Shown: positions 9,211-18,678, numbered from the stretch's first letter. The stretch: 64,000 nucleotides of DNA from an uncultured Paracoccus sp. (GCF_947496875.1 NZ_CANMEH010000009.1:62001-126000); one strand, 5' to 3'. Notes: generated from the sequence alone by a model not told the origin. Made by a program: numbers and translations.

Positions 9211-9727
9211 ACGAGTTCGGTTGAGCTATCCAGATGAGTCGCATCATCCTGATAGCAAGCGTCGCTTGAGACAACTCACCGGATATCCTCCTTCGACAAG
9301 GCCTCTTCGGTCCGCTTCAGCGTCGTGATCTCGATCTTCGGGCGTACGCCGCTCAGGACAGTGACATCCAGCGTGCGACCGCTCTCGACCGACGCGCTCC
9401 GTCAGCCTTGCCGCCGCGGCGCATCTGGCTTCCCGCGGTATCGCTCCGCTCGTTGTCGAGCGCGGCCGGCAGGCCGGCGCGGCGGTGAGTGAGCCCATGT
9501 GCCGGTGTTCTCGGCGCGGGAATACCACATCGACGCAGAGGCGCGCCGGCTGCTCCTCCAAGCGGGCTGGACCATGCCCGACTCCCGCCCCGCAGAGGCC
9601 TGCGGGGCCGCGCCAATGCGGGGCGGACTCTGCGGACGAACGGAGGCTGCTCGGGAGGTGCTCGGCGCCCAGTGCGCAGCCTACATCACGAGAAGCAGAA
9701 CCGGGGTCCAGACGAACAACCTCACGA
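9211..9727. other. No recognised gene; possible minus-strand fragment
   Basis: No complete gene could be supported here. A minus-strand reading ending at about 9279 gives a protein-like C-terminus (VLSGVRPKIEITTLKRTEEA), but upstream it needs a frame change and no family was recognised. Plus-strand readings at 9499-9720 look partly protein-like without a convincing start or match. The stretch lies between the island head and a broken CDF gene and looks like recombination debris. Confidence 0.3.
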
Positions 9728-10625
9728 TCATGGCGCCACCTCAAGTGTCGTTGTCGTCGCCGCAGACAGTTCCTCAGAGCCGCCAGCCTCCTGAATTTCT
9801 ACAGTGGCGTGCTCCACTCCGAAGCGAGAAAACAGGCGGGACTTGACCGCCCGCCGCACGACCTGCGGGTTCGCGTCAGGCTCGACCTCCGCTTCCAGCG
9901 TCACCATCGGCCGCTCCTGTGTGATCGACCAGGCGTGAACATGATGGATGCGGACCACTCCAGGAACGTTCTGGGTCAGATCCGCCGTGACCTCACGCAC
10001 ATCGAAGTCCGCCGGAGCACCTCCCAGAAGCATGTGCCCGCTCTCGCGCACTACCTTCCAGGCCGAGCGCAGGATGATAACGACAACGAGGATTGACAGG
10101 ATGGGGTCGATGGGAGTCCAGCCGGCCCAGAGGATAACCACCGCCGCCACAATGGCCGGGACGGAGCCGAGGAGGTCGCCCGCTACGTGCAGGGCGGCAG
10201 AGCGGACATTGAGGTTTTCGCCCTCGCCTCTGGTTAGAACCCAGAAAGCAAGGATGTTGACGGCAAGCCCGGCGACGGCAACCCACAGCATCACGCCCCC
10301 CATCACCTCACCCTGCTCGAAGAGACGGTTGAACGCCTCGACGGTGATTCAGGCGGCTATGGCGAACAGGGACAAGCCGTTGACGAAAGCTGTAAGCACG
10401 CTGAGGCGGTCGAAACCATAGGTCGTTCGCCATGTTGCCGGACGCCGTGCGAAGAGGAAGGCCAGCCACGCGAGGACGAGCGAGGCGAAGTCCGTCAACA
10501 TGTGGCCAGCATCGGCCAGCAACGCGAGGGAGCCAGAAATCAGTCCACCAGCAACCTCAGCGAGCATGAAACTCCCGGTGAGCAGCGCGGCGATTCCAAC
10601 TGCACGTTCATTACTTCCATGGGTG
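9728..10625 (-). pseudogene. Broken CDF cation efflux transporter
   Basis: A cation diffusion facilitator (zinc/cobalt-type) of the inner membrane. The first part holds LLTGSFMLAEVAGGLISGSLALLADAGHMLTDFASL, with the H-x3-D metal site, split only by quotation here; the C-terminal part holds the second metal helix (HVAGDLLGSVPAIVAAV) and the cytoplasmic domain. A TGA at 10349-10351 breaks the frame where a tryptophan (TGG) is expected. The usual His-rich N-terminus is also missing: homology starts at SNERAVGIAALL, exactly where a GntR fragment on the other strand begins. Two lesions make it a pseudogene. Confidence 0.82.
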
Positions 10626-10808
10626 ATGCGCGACGTCGGAATCTGCACGCTGATCTGCGACGGCAAGCGCGCCGAGGCTGCGCGTGAGCTGCAGATCTAC
10701 CTTCTGGAATCCGAGCAACGCATCCTTGAAATCATCCGCGCGCGGACCATTCGCCGCCCGGACGCGATCTTCGATCCCGATATGGCCCGAGAAGACCAAA
10801 CATCCTGA
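10617..10808 (+). pseudogene. 3' fragment of a GntR/FCD-type regulator
   Basis: The last ~60 codons resemble the C-terminal helix bundle of FCD-domain GntR regulators: KRAEAARELQIYLLESEQRILEII. The DNA-binding domain and most of the FCD domain are absent, because the sequence switches to the opposite-strand CDF gene at about 10617-10625. It ends 14 bp before the DUF1989 gene, so the intact regulator may once have controlled that gene. The assignment rests on a short stretch. Confidence 0.5.
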
Positions 10809-10822
10809 ACAGGGAGCCTGCC

Positions 10823-11698
10823 TTGAAGACCCTCTCGAATTCCCCCGCACCTGCCGATGCCGAGGCGCGCAGGGCTGTCGCTCCGGTGGTCTGCTATCCG
10901 GTCGGGCGCCTGCCGCGCCCCGATCTCGCGCGCTACGAGGCCGTGCGCGGCGACCTGACACTGATCGAACGTGTCATCATCCCGCCTCGGGATGCCGCCA
11001 GCTTCCACGTGCCACAGGGATGTTTCTTCCGGATTTCGGTGGCCGGCCCGCAGGTGGGCGACCTGAACCTGTTCAACGCCGACAATATCGATGAACGCTT
11101 CTATTCCGGAAAGACACGAGCGCTGAACGGCACCCATCTGGGCTTGGGGGACCAGATGTTCTCGAGCTTTCCCTACCTGCGACCCATGGCGACGATCACC
11201 CATGACACGCTCGACTGGTATGGCTTTGACGCGTTCGGTGGCGGCGTTCACGACGTGATCGGCACCCGCTGCGATCCCTACACCAACAACCTGCTTTCGG
11301 GCGGCGGGCAGTATCACCATTGCTGCCACTCGAACCTGACGCGGGCGCTCGCCGAGGCCACCGGCCTGCCCCTGCGGCAAGCTGAACCCTACGTGCATGA
11401 CGTGCTGAACGTCTTCATGTGCACCGGCTTCCTGCGCGAAACCGGGCAATACTTCATGAAGGCTTCGCCCGTGCGGGTGGGCGATTACCTCGAGATGTTC
11501 GCCGAGATCGATCTCCTGGGGGTCTTGTCCGCGTGTCCGGGCGGCGACTGTTCGACGACGCACTCCTCGGATCTGGCGATCTGCAACGAGATGTACGTGG
11601 ACATCTACCGTGCCGACCGCCTGCCGGAGGGATGGGAGCCGCCGGCCGTAAACGGCTATGATCGCAGCCACGGGGTCGCCGTGAATACGAACGTCTGA
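10823..11698 (+). CDS. DUF1989 (urea carboxylase-associated family) protein
   Basis: A 291-residue member of the DUF1989 family, many of which sit near urea carboxylase or amine catabolism genes; the reaction is unknown. Family features seen are the FFRISVAGPQVGDLNLFNA segment, the DCST/cysteine-rich ACPGGDCST block near the C-terminus, and conserved histidines (QYHHCCHSN). It appears intact, with an AGGGAG ribosome site at 10811-10816. No urea carboxylase genes are near it, so it looks like a passenger gene. Confidence 0.78.
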   Translation: MKTLSNSPAPADAEARRAVAPVVCYPVGRLPRPDLARYEAVRGDLTLIERVIIPPRDAASFHVPQGCFFRISVAGPQVGDLNLFNADNIDERFYSGKTRALNGTHLGLGDQMFSSFPYLRPMATITHDTLDWYGFDAFGGGVHDVIGTRCDPYTNNLLSGGGQYHHCCHSNLTRALAEATGLPLRQAEPYVHDVLNVFMCTGFLRETGQYFMKASPVRVGDYLEMFAEIDLLGVLSACPGGDCSTTHSSDLAICNEMYVDIYRADRLPEGWEPPAVNGYDRSHGVAVNTNV

Positions 11699-12224
11699 TC
11701 GCCGTCACGTCGCCCCACGGCACTGCGGATGCGCGGCAGTGCGCGATCGGTCTCGAGGCTGCCGTCAAATGTCGTGGCCGCAGAGCTCCTCGCGACCAAT
11801 TGCCTGTGAAGCGCATGACAGGCTCTTCTTCGAGAACGGATAGTCGCCTTCCATCTGACAGGAGAGGGAGCGAGGGGCGCGGAGATCACATCGCACCGAT
11901 CGTCACGGCTCTGGGCCGCACGTCCCGGGACAACATCTGCCGCGAGCAATCCATTGAGTCCCTCGACGCCGCCGACGCGCTGGTGTCAGACAAGAAAGCC
12001 GCTTTGCGTGCCCGTCTCGCGGCGAAGCGAAAACTGCCGGGCGCGTCGAAGAAGAGCCCCGGGGAGGGCGCGGACGACCTGCTCCTGGCGAACGGCTTTC
12101 TGACGCCTGACCAGCGCTGGAGCGCCGAGACGCTATCGCGCCGGCGGGGCGGGATCGTGGCGCTCGCAAAAGCCCTCGCCGCCTCTACGGGGATCGCCGC
12201 CTTTGTGGATCAGGTCCTCGAAGT
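11699..12224. other. Unassigned stretch with one protein-like reading
   Basis: A plus-strand frame open from 11800 to 12369 contains a plausible segment at about 11940-12220 (DAADALVSDKKAALRARLAA onward, then DDLLLANGFLTPDQRWSAE), but no family was recognised. The frame then runs out of phase through a porin fragment. The segment is probably the remnant of a gene interrupted at about 12224. Nothing else is evident. Confidence 0.3.
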
Positions 12225-12581
12225 GTCCCGGCGCTGCGCAAGGCCGACGGCGACACTTCTGCCAACGTCCTCATGTTCAATGCGCTTTACATGTTCGACG
12301 GCATGGGCGCGACCGGGGCGGTTCAGCCCTATCTCGGCGCCGGCATCGGCGGGGCCAACGTGGAGATGAGCGCCGGCGGCCAGGATTTCGACGCCGACAA
12401 GTTGCTGGCCTACCAGTTGATCGGCGGCGTGGACTACGAACTGAACCCGAAGGTGAGCCTCTACGCAGAGGGACGGTGGTTCCAGACCGAGTCGGGTGAC
12501 TTCGACGGCCCCGACGGCGAGAGCTTCGACGGCAAGTTCGAGACCTTCGACCTGCTCGTCGGCATGCGCTATGCCTTCTGA
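12225..12581 (+). pseudogene. 3' fragment of an outer-membrane beta-barrel (porin-family) gene
   Basis: In frame to 12581 the sequence encodes alternating amphipathic strands typical of an OmpA/porin-like barrel: ALYMFDGMGATGAVQPYLGAGIGGAN, then GGVDYELNPKVSLYAEGRWF, ending in LLVGMRYAF with the C-terminal phenylalanine used for barrel assembly. Only about 115 residues remain; the signal peptide and first strands are missing. The 5' breakpoint lies near 12225. These quoted segments are partial reads of one chain. Confidence 0.7.
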
Positions 12582-12632
12582 CGAAAGCTGACGGACGGGC
12601 GCCTGGCCTGCCTGAGAGGCTGACTCAAGGGC

Positions 12633-13170
12633 TCATGCGAAATCGCAGTATCTTGCGAAATGCGGTGTCATAAGCCTGATGCCTGCGATCAGTGTCCAGG
12701 CCGTTGAGCTTTCCAACGATCGCTCCTCGTCCTTTGCCAATCTGTGGCATTGCCTGAGCCATGCGAATGTTCGCTCGACCGACCCGTCGACGCGGCAGAA
12801 CCTCGACCCATTCGCGGTGTCGGAACGCTTGGTGATCTCGAGCGTCCAGTCGCCGCGGCCGCTGCGCGTTGCCTTCAGCTTATCCCCGGCATAGCCGCCA
12901 TCGGTGAACGTGGCGCAGCCAAGGAAACCGGTGCCGGATCGAGCGGAAGACGTCCGGGTCGCCATCGCGGTCTTGGATGCCGGCCGGTTGAACGACGGGA
13001 AACAGGAGCAAGCCGAGCATATCGGTCATGATGTAACGCTTGCGCCTCCTCACTCGAACGCTGGCATCCTCAACCGCTTTAGCCGCCTCGCCAGACGCTA
13101 TGAGCGACGCGCCGACATCCACGATGCTTTCGTGATCCTCGGCTGCGGCCTCATCGGGCTCCACCAGATC
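12633..13170 (-). pseudogene. IS5-family transposase remnant (frameshifted)
   Basis: Two overlapping minus-strand readings together give the C-terminal half of an IS5-type DDE transposase. The upstream frame carries RRRKRYIMTDMLGLLLF and IQDRDGDPDVFRSIRHRFPW; the downstream frame continues with TFTDGGYAGDKLKA, WTLEITKRSD and VERTFAWLRQCHRLAKD. The shift occurs near 12900. The N-terminus is missing and no matching terminal repeats were found, so it is a dead remnant. A possible IS end is GAGGCTGACTCAAGGG at 12615-12630. Confidence 0.82.
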
Positions 13171-13189
13171 AGAAGGTCTTGTTAGGTGT

Positions 13190-13570
13190 TCTCAGTCGCG
13201 CGTTGCAGACCGGGCACGCGAGAGAATCTGCGGGTCAGCCCGACCGTGCAAATCCCCTGCCCGGTTCATCGCCTTTGGTGAACTCGCCGGCTCTCCCGGC
13301 TTGATTTCTCGTTTCTGCGGTACAACGCCCGCTTAGGAATCCTCTCAGGACACAACACGCCTGAAAGCCGGGAAAGTGCGCCTCTGAGCAGCCCGGAAGG
13401 CACTGCGCAGTCCGGTGTTTCACTGCACTGTGCAGCGACAGGCGAGGCGAGAAGCGGGCCGGCTCTGGACCCGCGACCAGCCCCGCTTTCACGCGAGGCT
13501 GGCCATGCTCTCCGCACGTGCCGGGAGCGAGGCTCTCGAGCCTTCAATGGTATCAAGGCTCAACTGGACG
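13190..13570. other. No gene recognised
   Basis: Readings on both strands here are Arg/Ser/Pro-rich without recognisable domains or ribosome sites. No RNA gene or clear repeat is visible. It separates the IS5 remnant from the secreted-protein gene. Confidence 0.5.
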
Positions 13571-13574
13571 AGGC

Positions 13575-14039
13575 TCAGTTGGTGAGCGGCTCCCATCCCT
13601 CGTGAGCGAAATGCGCGTCATAGGCCTCGAGGGCTTCGGCGACGAGGGTCATCCCTGCTTCCGGTTCGTCGCCGGTGAGTTGCTCTGCACCCTCGATGAC
13701 CTGCCCCAGCAGCACGTGAAGCTGGGCGTCCGCATCGGGCGGGAGCTCGCAATTCGCGATCATGTAGTCCACCTGGGATTCGACCGCGGCAGCAAGGGCA
13801 CCGTACTCTGCCGGGGACGTTCCATTGTCGGCGACCATCGGCGCAGCGGCGTTGCGGATGGTTTCCATCGCGGCGCGCAGCGGCGCGTCGGTCTGCCACT
13901 TCTGTCCGTCGTCAAGCGACAGCATCTGAGCGGCTTCGTCATGCCCGTCATGAGCCTGCTCGCTCGCGGCCACAGCCGGGGTGGCGGACAGGGTGGCGGC
14001 AAGCAGCAGTGCGGTGAGGGAAGCAGTTGTCTTCAGCAT
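13575..14039 (-). CDS. Secreted hypothetical protein (metal-resistance-associated type)
   Basis: A 154-residue protein starting at 14039 with a clear Sec signal peptide (LKTTASLTALLLAATLSATP, cleaved near AVAA). The mature part is acidic and helical, with an HDGHDEAAQ His-rich start, LSLDDGQKWQTDAPLR and a four-helix-like tail. Similar small periplasmic proteins occur beside CDF and copper genes, which fits the broken CDF gene 3 kb away; the function is unknown. GGAG lies about 9 bp upstream of the chosen ATG. Confidence 0.6.
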   Translation of the reverse strand: MLKTTASLTALLLAATLSATPAVAASEQAHDGHDEAAQMLSLDDGQKWQTDAPLRAAMETIRNAAAPMVADNGTSPAEYGALAAAVESQVDYMIANCELPPDADAQLHVLLGQVIEGAEQLTGDEPEAGMTLVAEALEAYDAHFAHEGWEPLTN

Positions 14040-14236
14040 GTCTCTTACTCCGGTAAACTTCATTGTCGGCGGCCCGGGTTCCGGCAGGAGAACCGTTCCG
14101 ATGCTGCCCTGACCCCAATGTGGGCTGTGCGACCGGAGTTATCCATTCGCCATCCCGACAAGCAGGCCTTGCACAGATGCACAAGCACGCTGTCCGCACG
14201 GCTGCGTCGCTCCGCTGCTTGACTGCCCCCCGGCAA

Positions 14237-15172
14237 TCAGGCGCCCTGCCCTTCGGGCCGCGCCTCTGCCGCTTGCCGTTCCCCGCCCTCGAGCAGCGAC
14301 GCCTCTTTCGCGATTTCCTCGGCCAGGAAGTCCATGAAGACGCGGATGCGCGCGGTTCGGCGGAGATCCTCGTGGGTGAGGAGCCACAGGTCGAGCGCGA
14401 AGTCGTCGGGCAGATCCGCCACGCGCACGAGACCTGGTTCCGGATCGGCCAGGCCGCACGGCAGTGTCGCCAGCCCTATCCCCGCCCTGGCGGCGGCGAG
14501 GGCGGCGGCAACCGAGTTCACGCGAAAGGTCGGGCGGACCTGCGGCAGGAACGCGGCGAGGCGGCGGACGAGCGGCGCGTGCTCGGCGTCGAAGCCGATC
14601 CACGCTCGTTCGGTCAGCGGCGTTTCAGCATCGCCCGCACCTGCGGAACCGTAGACCGCAAATACCAGGCGACCCACCCGCCGCCCGACCAGCGTTTCCG
14701 GCGGCTGGTTGCCGACCCGCAGCGCGACATCCGCCTCGCGGCGTGTCAGGCTCAGCGCGGCGTTTCCGACCGTCAGTTCGAGCTCGATGCCCGGATAGGC
14801 TCGCTGGAATGCGGCCAAGTGCCTTGGCAGAAGGCCCTGCGCGAGCATGTCCACCGTGGTGATTCTCACCGTGCCGCTCAGCCGCAGGTCGCGACCGGTG
14901 ACCCTGCGGCCGATCGCAACCATCTCCTCCTCGACGCGCAGGGCGCTCTCCTGCATCGCTTCGCCCGCAGCGGTCAGTGCGTAGCCGTTCGGCAGCCGGT
15001 CGAACAGCCGCACCCCCAGCGTCTCCTCGAAGCCCCCGATGCGGCGAAAAACGGTGGAATGGTTCACCCCCAGCGTCCGTGCCGCGCCCGACAGCGTGCC
15101 CGCCTGCGCCACAGCCAGAAACAGCTTCAGGTCGTCCCAGTTCTCGATCTGTCCATCCATGACAGGAGACAT
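14237..15172 (-). CDS. LysR-family transcriptional regulator
   Basis: A 311-residue LTTR. The N-terminal winged helix is clear (LFLAVAQAGTLSGAARTLGV, then STVFRRIGGFEETLGVRLFDR), followed by a linker helix and a periplasmic-binding-like effector domain. The start at 15172 is preceded by GGAG at a 6-bp spacing. The C-terminal ~25 residues are charged and longer than usual. Its target is unknown: the neighbouring upstream gene on the same strand is a truncated DapA-family gene, and no divergent intact gene remains. Confidence 0.85.
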   Translation of the reverse strand: MSPVMDGQIENWDDLKLFLAVAQAGTLSGAARTLGVNHSTVFRRIGGFEETLGVRLFDRLPNGYALTAAGEAMQESALRVEEEMVAIGRRVTGRDLRLSGTVRITTVDMLAQGLLPRHLAAFQRAYPGIELELTVGNAALSLTRREADVALRVGNQPPETLVGRRVGRLVFAVYGSAGAGDAETPLTERAWIGFDAEHAPLVRRLAAFLPQVRPTFRVNSVAAALAAARAGIGLATLPCGLADPEPGLVRVADLPDDFALDLWLLTHEDLRRTARIRVFMDFLAEEIAKEASLLEGGERQAAEARPEGQGA

Positions 15173-15251
15173 TTCAGTCTCCGCCAAGCGGCACAAGCCG
15201 GCAGCGCCGCTCCCGCTGCGCAAGGTTGTGCGACCCGTCAGCAGACAGGTT

Positions 15252-15713
15252 TCAGAGCCGCCCGATCAGGTCGCGCGTGAAGGTGAAGTTCGTCGTCCGG
15301 GGATTGTTGTAGATGCACAGGGGCAGATCTCCAGCCGCGGCGACGACTTCGACATGCCGGAACACCTCATCCTGCGTGAGCGGCTGGTAGGACATGGGCG
15401 CCAACAGGAGGCCGTCGGCTCCAGCTCTCTTCGCGTCCCGGGCGAGGTCCTCGGCCACGTCGGTACGGAGCGCACCGACCCCGACGATGACGGGCGTTCG
15501 TCCCGCAACGCATTCGACAGCGGCGCGAAGCGTGCGCTTGCGCTCAACGGGTGTGAGATACGGATAGCCGCCGGTGCTGCCCAGCAGACCGATGGAGTCC
15601 GCGCCGGCAGCCAGGATGCGCTCCAGGAACCGGCACAGCAGGTCAGGGTTCAGGCGCCCCTCCTCATCCGTGGGCGTCAGGGGAAATGCAGAGAGGCCGG
15701 TGAACAGGCTCAT
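15252..15713 (-). pseudogene. Truncated DapA-family (dihydrodipicolinate synthase-like) gene
   Basis: The 153 residues cover only the first half of a TIM-barrel aldolase of the DapA family, which is normally about 300 residues. Seen are FTGLSAFPLTPTDEEGRL, GADSIGLLGSTGGYPYLT, PVIVGVGALRTDVAEDLA and LCIYNNPRTTNFTFT. The frame then stops at 15252, so the Schiff-base lysine region is lost. The break lies 80 bp upstream of the LysR start and is probably a recombination junction. It may still be translated, but it should not be active. Confidence 0.75.
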
Positions 15714-15869
15714 CGAACAGCTTTCCTATGGACCACGTGAACAATCAGATGCCCGCCCAGTGGGCAGATGGAAGCTCCGCACTCCACTCCCGCCTTGCAG
15801 GATGATGCGCGATCTCTGCCGCCATCAAGAGGGGACCTGATCAGTGATCGTGAAGGGCGTCTCGTTGGC

Positions 15870-16535
15870 TCACGGCATGGCGGCCAGCACCGGTCTTCCC
15901 TCCTCGCGCCACTCCGGCAAACCGCCTTCCAGCCGCCGCGCGTTGAGGCCGTGGCGGCGCAGGGTGGCGACGGCCTGGTGGGCGTAGACGCAGTACGGAC
16001 CGCGGCAATAGGCGACGATCTCGGCGTCCGGCGCGAGCGTCGAGAGAAGCCGGTCCAGCTCTGTCAGGGTGGCGTTCAGCGCCCCGGGAATGTGGCCCGC
16101 GGCGTATTCGTCGGCAGGCCGGACATCGAGCACAGTGACGGAGCCCTCCGCGAGCCGCGCGGCGAGCTCCGCGCGGCTGACGGGTTCGGGGGCGTCCTCG
16201 CCGCCCGAGAGCCCGCGCAGGATGCGCTCGACCTGCGCGAGGTTGCGTTCGGCGACGACGCGGAGCAGGTCCATCAACGTGAGCGTCCTGGCGTCGGTCA
16301 GACGATAGATCACTGCCTTGCCGTCGCGGCGGCTGGTGACGAGGCCCGAGCGACGCAACTGCTGCAGGTGCTGCGAGCAATTGGCGACGGTGAGGCCGGT
16401 CTTTTCGGCCAGCGCCTCCACGCCGCGTTCACCCTGCGCGAGCTGTTCGAGGAGCGACAGCCTGGCCGGAGCCGAAAGGGCACGGGCGACGAGGGCGTAC
16501 TCCTCGAGGAGGGCTGTCTTCGGGCTGATTGACAC
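15870..16535 (-). CDS. ArsR-type regulator fused to a rhodanese domain
   Basis: A 221-residue fusion. Residues 10-95 form an ArsR winged helix (NCSQHLQQLRRSGLVTSRRDGKA, quoted in part, with Cys53). Residues 115-221 form a rhodanese domain with VLDVRPADEYAAGHIPGA and the active-site loop AYCRGPYCVYAHQ (Cys177, Cys182). Such fusions are thought to sense sulfane sulfur or thiol stress and to repress sulfur-oxidation genes. It is divergent from a sulfurtransferase gene that is now truncated, its likely former target. Confidence 0.88.
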   Translation of the reverse strand: MSISPKTALLEEYALVARALSAPARLSLLEQLAQGERGVEALAEKTGLTVANCSQHLQQLRRSGLVTSRRDGKAVIYRLTDARTLTLMDLLRVVAERNLAQVERILRGLSGGEDAPEPVSRAELAARLAEGSVTVLDVRPADEYAAGHIPGALNATLTELDRLLSTLAPDAEIVAYCRGPYCVYAHQAVATLRRHGLNARRLEGGLPEWREEGRPVLAAMP

Positions 16536-16755
16536 GGAGCGTCTCCGGACGAAAGATCATTCAAGCGATGAATTGAAGGATAGTGATTCTGTCATGGTCC
16601 ACAACCCGGGAGCCATGCCCGAGACGATCCTGGCAGCCGAAACAGACGTTCAGACTTGCCGCGTTTCGAAGCCCTGCCGGGGGGCCGCGCCGCTGCACAG
16701 GCGGACAAAGGATGGCCTGGCCGGTCGTCACCGGACAACTCAACGGAGGAACATC

Positions 16756-17004
16756 ATGAGACACGTCTACGCCACAGCGGGCACTTTCTGCCTGATGGCA
16801 AGCACGGCCTGGGCCGCCGACCTTCCGGGTCCGCTGGTCAGCACCGACTGGCTGGCGGAACACCAGGAAGAGGTGCTGATCATCGACGTGCGCAACGATG
16901 ACGCCAGCTTCCTCGAATCCGGCCACATCATCGGCGCGATCCCCTTGGACTCGCCAATGAAGCGGCTCAAGCCGGGCTCGAGGCCTCACCAGGGTCCCAG
17001 ATGA
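16756..17004 (+). pseudogene. Truncated periplasmic sulfurtransferase (rhodanese) gene
   Basis: The ATG at 16756, with AACGGAGGAAC before it, opens a signal peptide (HVYATAGTFCLMASTAWAAD) and the first part of a rhodanese domain (VLIIDVRNDDASFLESGHIIGAI). From about 16965 the sequence becomes antisense to the end of the next gene and stops at 17004, so the catalytic cysteine loop is missing. The ArsR-rhodanese fusion is divergent from it, which suggests it was the regulated partner before truncation. Confidence 0.72.
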
Positions 17005-17530
17005 CTCTCCCACAGTCGCTCCGCGGGTGAATGCAAATTACAGGGCGCTGCGATATCAAGCTGGCGCTCTTGGTCTTCCCGTTTCTGAGCCACTCGAGAA
17101 CGGAATCGATCGCAGACTGGTCCGTGTTGCACCGGATGGATCGGCCGATGATGTCAACGCGCCGCCCTCTGAAGCCGACATCGTTGGGATGGCGTCCCAG
17201 ATGCGAGGGCCCGAAGTCTTGAACGCCACGGCGGCGGCATGGGAACGGCCGCGCCGGATGCTCGGAAAAAAAGGCCCAGACGTCGAGATCCTTCACGCCA
17301 CGCGCATGTCGAACGAAATGCTCGGCACCACCTTGGCAAAGGCACAGCATCAGTAAACGGTCCCGATAAAGGTCGCCCGTGCCGGGTCGCCTCGCGAACA
17401 GCCGCTGCAAATCATCAATGGCCAACTCTGCGAGCCGTTGGAGGTCCGCAGCGGCGAGCGCCTCGAAAGATCGCTCAGACAGGAGTGCAGGTGATGTGGC
17501 AACTTCCATTTGCGCAGCACATTGTTCCAT
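16967..17530 (-). CDS. Conserved hypothetical protein
   Basis: A 187-residue protein starting at 17530, with GGAGG 8 bp upstream. The core (LCLCQGGAEHFVRHARGVKDL, then DVWAFFSEHPARPFPCRRRG and the RRVDIIGRSI block) matches a widespread but uncharacterised family that I recognise by pattern only; the conserved FxxHPxxPFPxRRRG suggests a nucleotidyltransferase-like role, but that is a guess. It appears complete. Its 3' end overlaps the broken sulfurtransferase on the other strand. Confidence 0.6.
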   Translation of the reverse strand: MEQCAAQMEVATSPALLSERSFEALAAADLQRLAELAIDDLQRLFARRPGTGDLYRDRLLMLCLCQGGAEHFVRHARGVKDLDVWAFFSEHPARPFPCRRRGVQDFGPSHLGRHPNDVGFRGRRVDIIGRSIRCNTDQSAIDSVLEWLRNGKTKSASLISQRPVICIHPRSDCGRVIWDPGEASSPA

Positions 17531-17575
17531 CAGCCACGCCTCCACCATCGCGATCGCCTCTATTTACCGGGCGAT

Positions 17576-18196
17576 TTAAACGGTGACTATGGCGCGGCTG
17601 CAGCGGAAGCGGCGTTTTTGGCTTGGTGGCGGAGCTGCTGGGCCGATCAGCTCGACCATCTGATCGCGGATATGCGCGTGCCGATCCGCATCGAGGCCGT
17701 TGGCCTCGATCATCAGCGCCCCGGCCCCGATCAGCAGGTCGCCGAAGCCCGCGCGCGCACCGATGCAGGATTGACGATGGTGGGTGGCATAGGAGGTCGT
17801 CAGAAACCCGCCCTCCTCGGTCTCGCCCGCCAGGAAAACGCGGTCGTGCGGCACGAAAACGTCATCGAAGACCACCATCGCCACCGCCTGTCCGTACTTG
17901 GCCAAGAACTTCGCGGCGGCATTCCCCGGCTGCCCCGCCGGCCGCGAGATGATCGTCACGCCGGGCGCGTCGCAGGGAACTGCGCAGCACACGGCGAAGG
18001 CGCTATCCTCGGGCACATGGGTGCGACAGGGCATGACAAGGAACTCGTGCATGTAGGGCGCACCCGTGACGATGGCCTTGGTACCGCGGATGACGATGCC
18101 ATCCGGACGCCGTTCCGTGATGTGGACATAGACGTCGGGATTGACCTGCTTGCCTGACGCAGCGAGCGGTCGCCCTTGGCGTCGGTCATCGCGACA
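17576..18196 (-). pseudogene. HpaB/4-hydroxybutyryl-CoA dehydratase-family fragment
   Basis: The internal third of a flavin-dependent HpaB-family enzyme. Strong blocks are MHEFLVMPCRT, TEEGGFLTTSYATHHRQSC and GARAGFGDLLIGAGALMIEA. Upstream, TDAKGDRSLRQA is in one frame and VNPDVYVHITERRPDG in another, so there is a frameshift near 18155. The C-terminal domain is cut at about 17620 and the N-terminus at about 18195, where an MFS fragment starts on the plus strand. It is a pseudogene broken at both ends. Confidence 0.78.
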
Positions 18197-18345
18197 TCAC
18201 GCCGCCCACCTGGCGCGGCGCGGCCATCGCCATCTACCGCTTCTGGCGCGACCTCGGCTCCGCAATCGGCGCGCTCGGACTCGGGCATGCCGCAAGCCTG
18301 ACCGGCGCGACCGGAGTTGCCTTCTGGTTCATCTCGATCTCCATG
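18193..18345 (+). pseudogene. Fragment of an MFS transporter
   Basis: About 50 in-frame codons read DITPPTWRGAAIAIYRFWRD, then LGSAIGALGLGHAASLTGAT and AFWFISISMWFS. This matches the cytoplasmic loop and following helices in the C-terminal half of major facilitator transporters (W-R-G...Y-R-F-W-R-D-L-G). Both ends join unrelated fragments: HpaB on the left, IS256 on the right. Confidence 0.6.
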
Positions 18346-18568
18346 TGGTTCAGCGTGACCAGTCGGGTATCGAGCGCGCGTTCGCGATACCCGTTTCGCC
18401 GAGGGTGCGCTCGCCGGTGCGCTCGTGCAGGCTCACGCCGATTTGGCCTTCCACATCTGCCTCCATGATCGGCTGTGAGACAGGTTCGGCGTTCGAGCGC
18501 AGGAGGTTTTCCGGATACTAATAATGCTTTGCCAGAAGCTCGAACACGCCCATGTTGGCGTTGGTCAT
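18346..18568 (-). mobile_element. IS256-family transposase remnant
   Basis: Reading on the minus strand from an ATG at 18568 gives MTNANMGVFELLAKHY, a stop, then NLLRSNAEPVSQPIMEADVE and HERTGERTLGETG, continuing after a frameshift as ALDTRLVTLN. This is the N-terminal region of an IS256-type transposase, with a stop codon and frameshifts. It ends against the MFS fragment. Its 5' side faces cas3 and lies about 110 bp from the candidate cas3 promoter. Confidence 0.65.
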
Positions 18569-18678
18569 CGGGCTATCCGTTCGGCCGGTGTTTGAAGTCG
18601 CCAAACTCCACCTCGATCGTCGACTCGATGGCCATCCGGGATCACACCGTGAGGTCCACTTATCAAGAGGGAGCCAGA

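Noticed and set aside
9244..9744. A 166-codon minus-strand frame
   Set aside because: Composition is unnatural and the only protein-like part lies in a different frame; described as an unassigned stretch instead.
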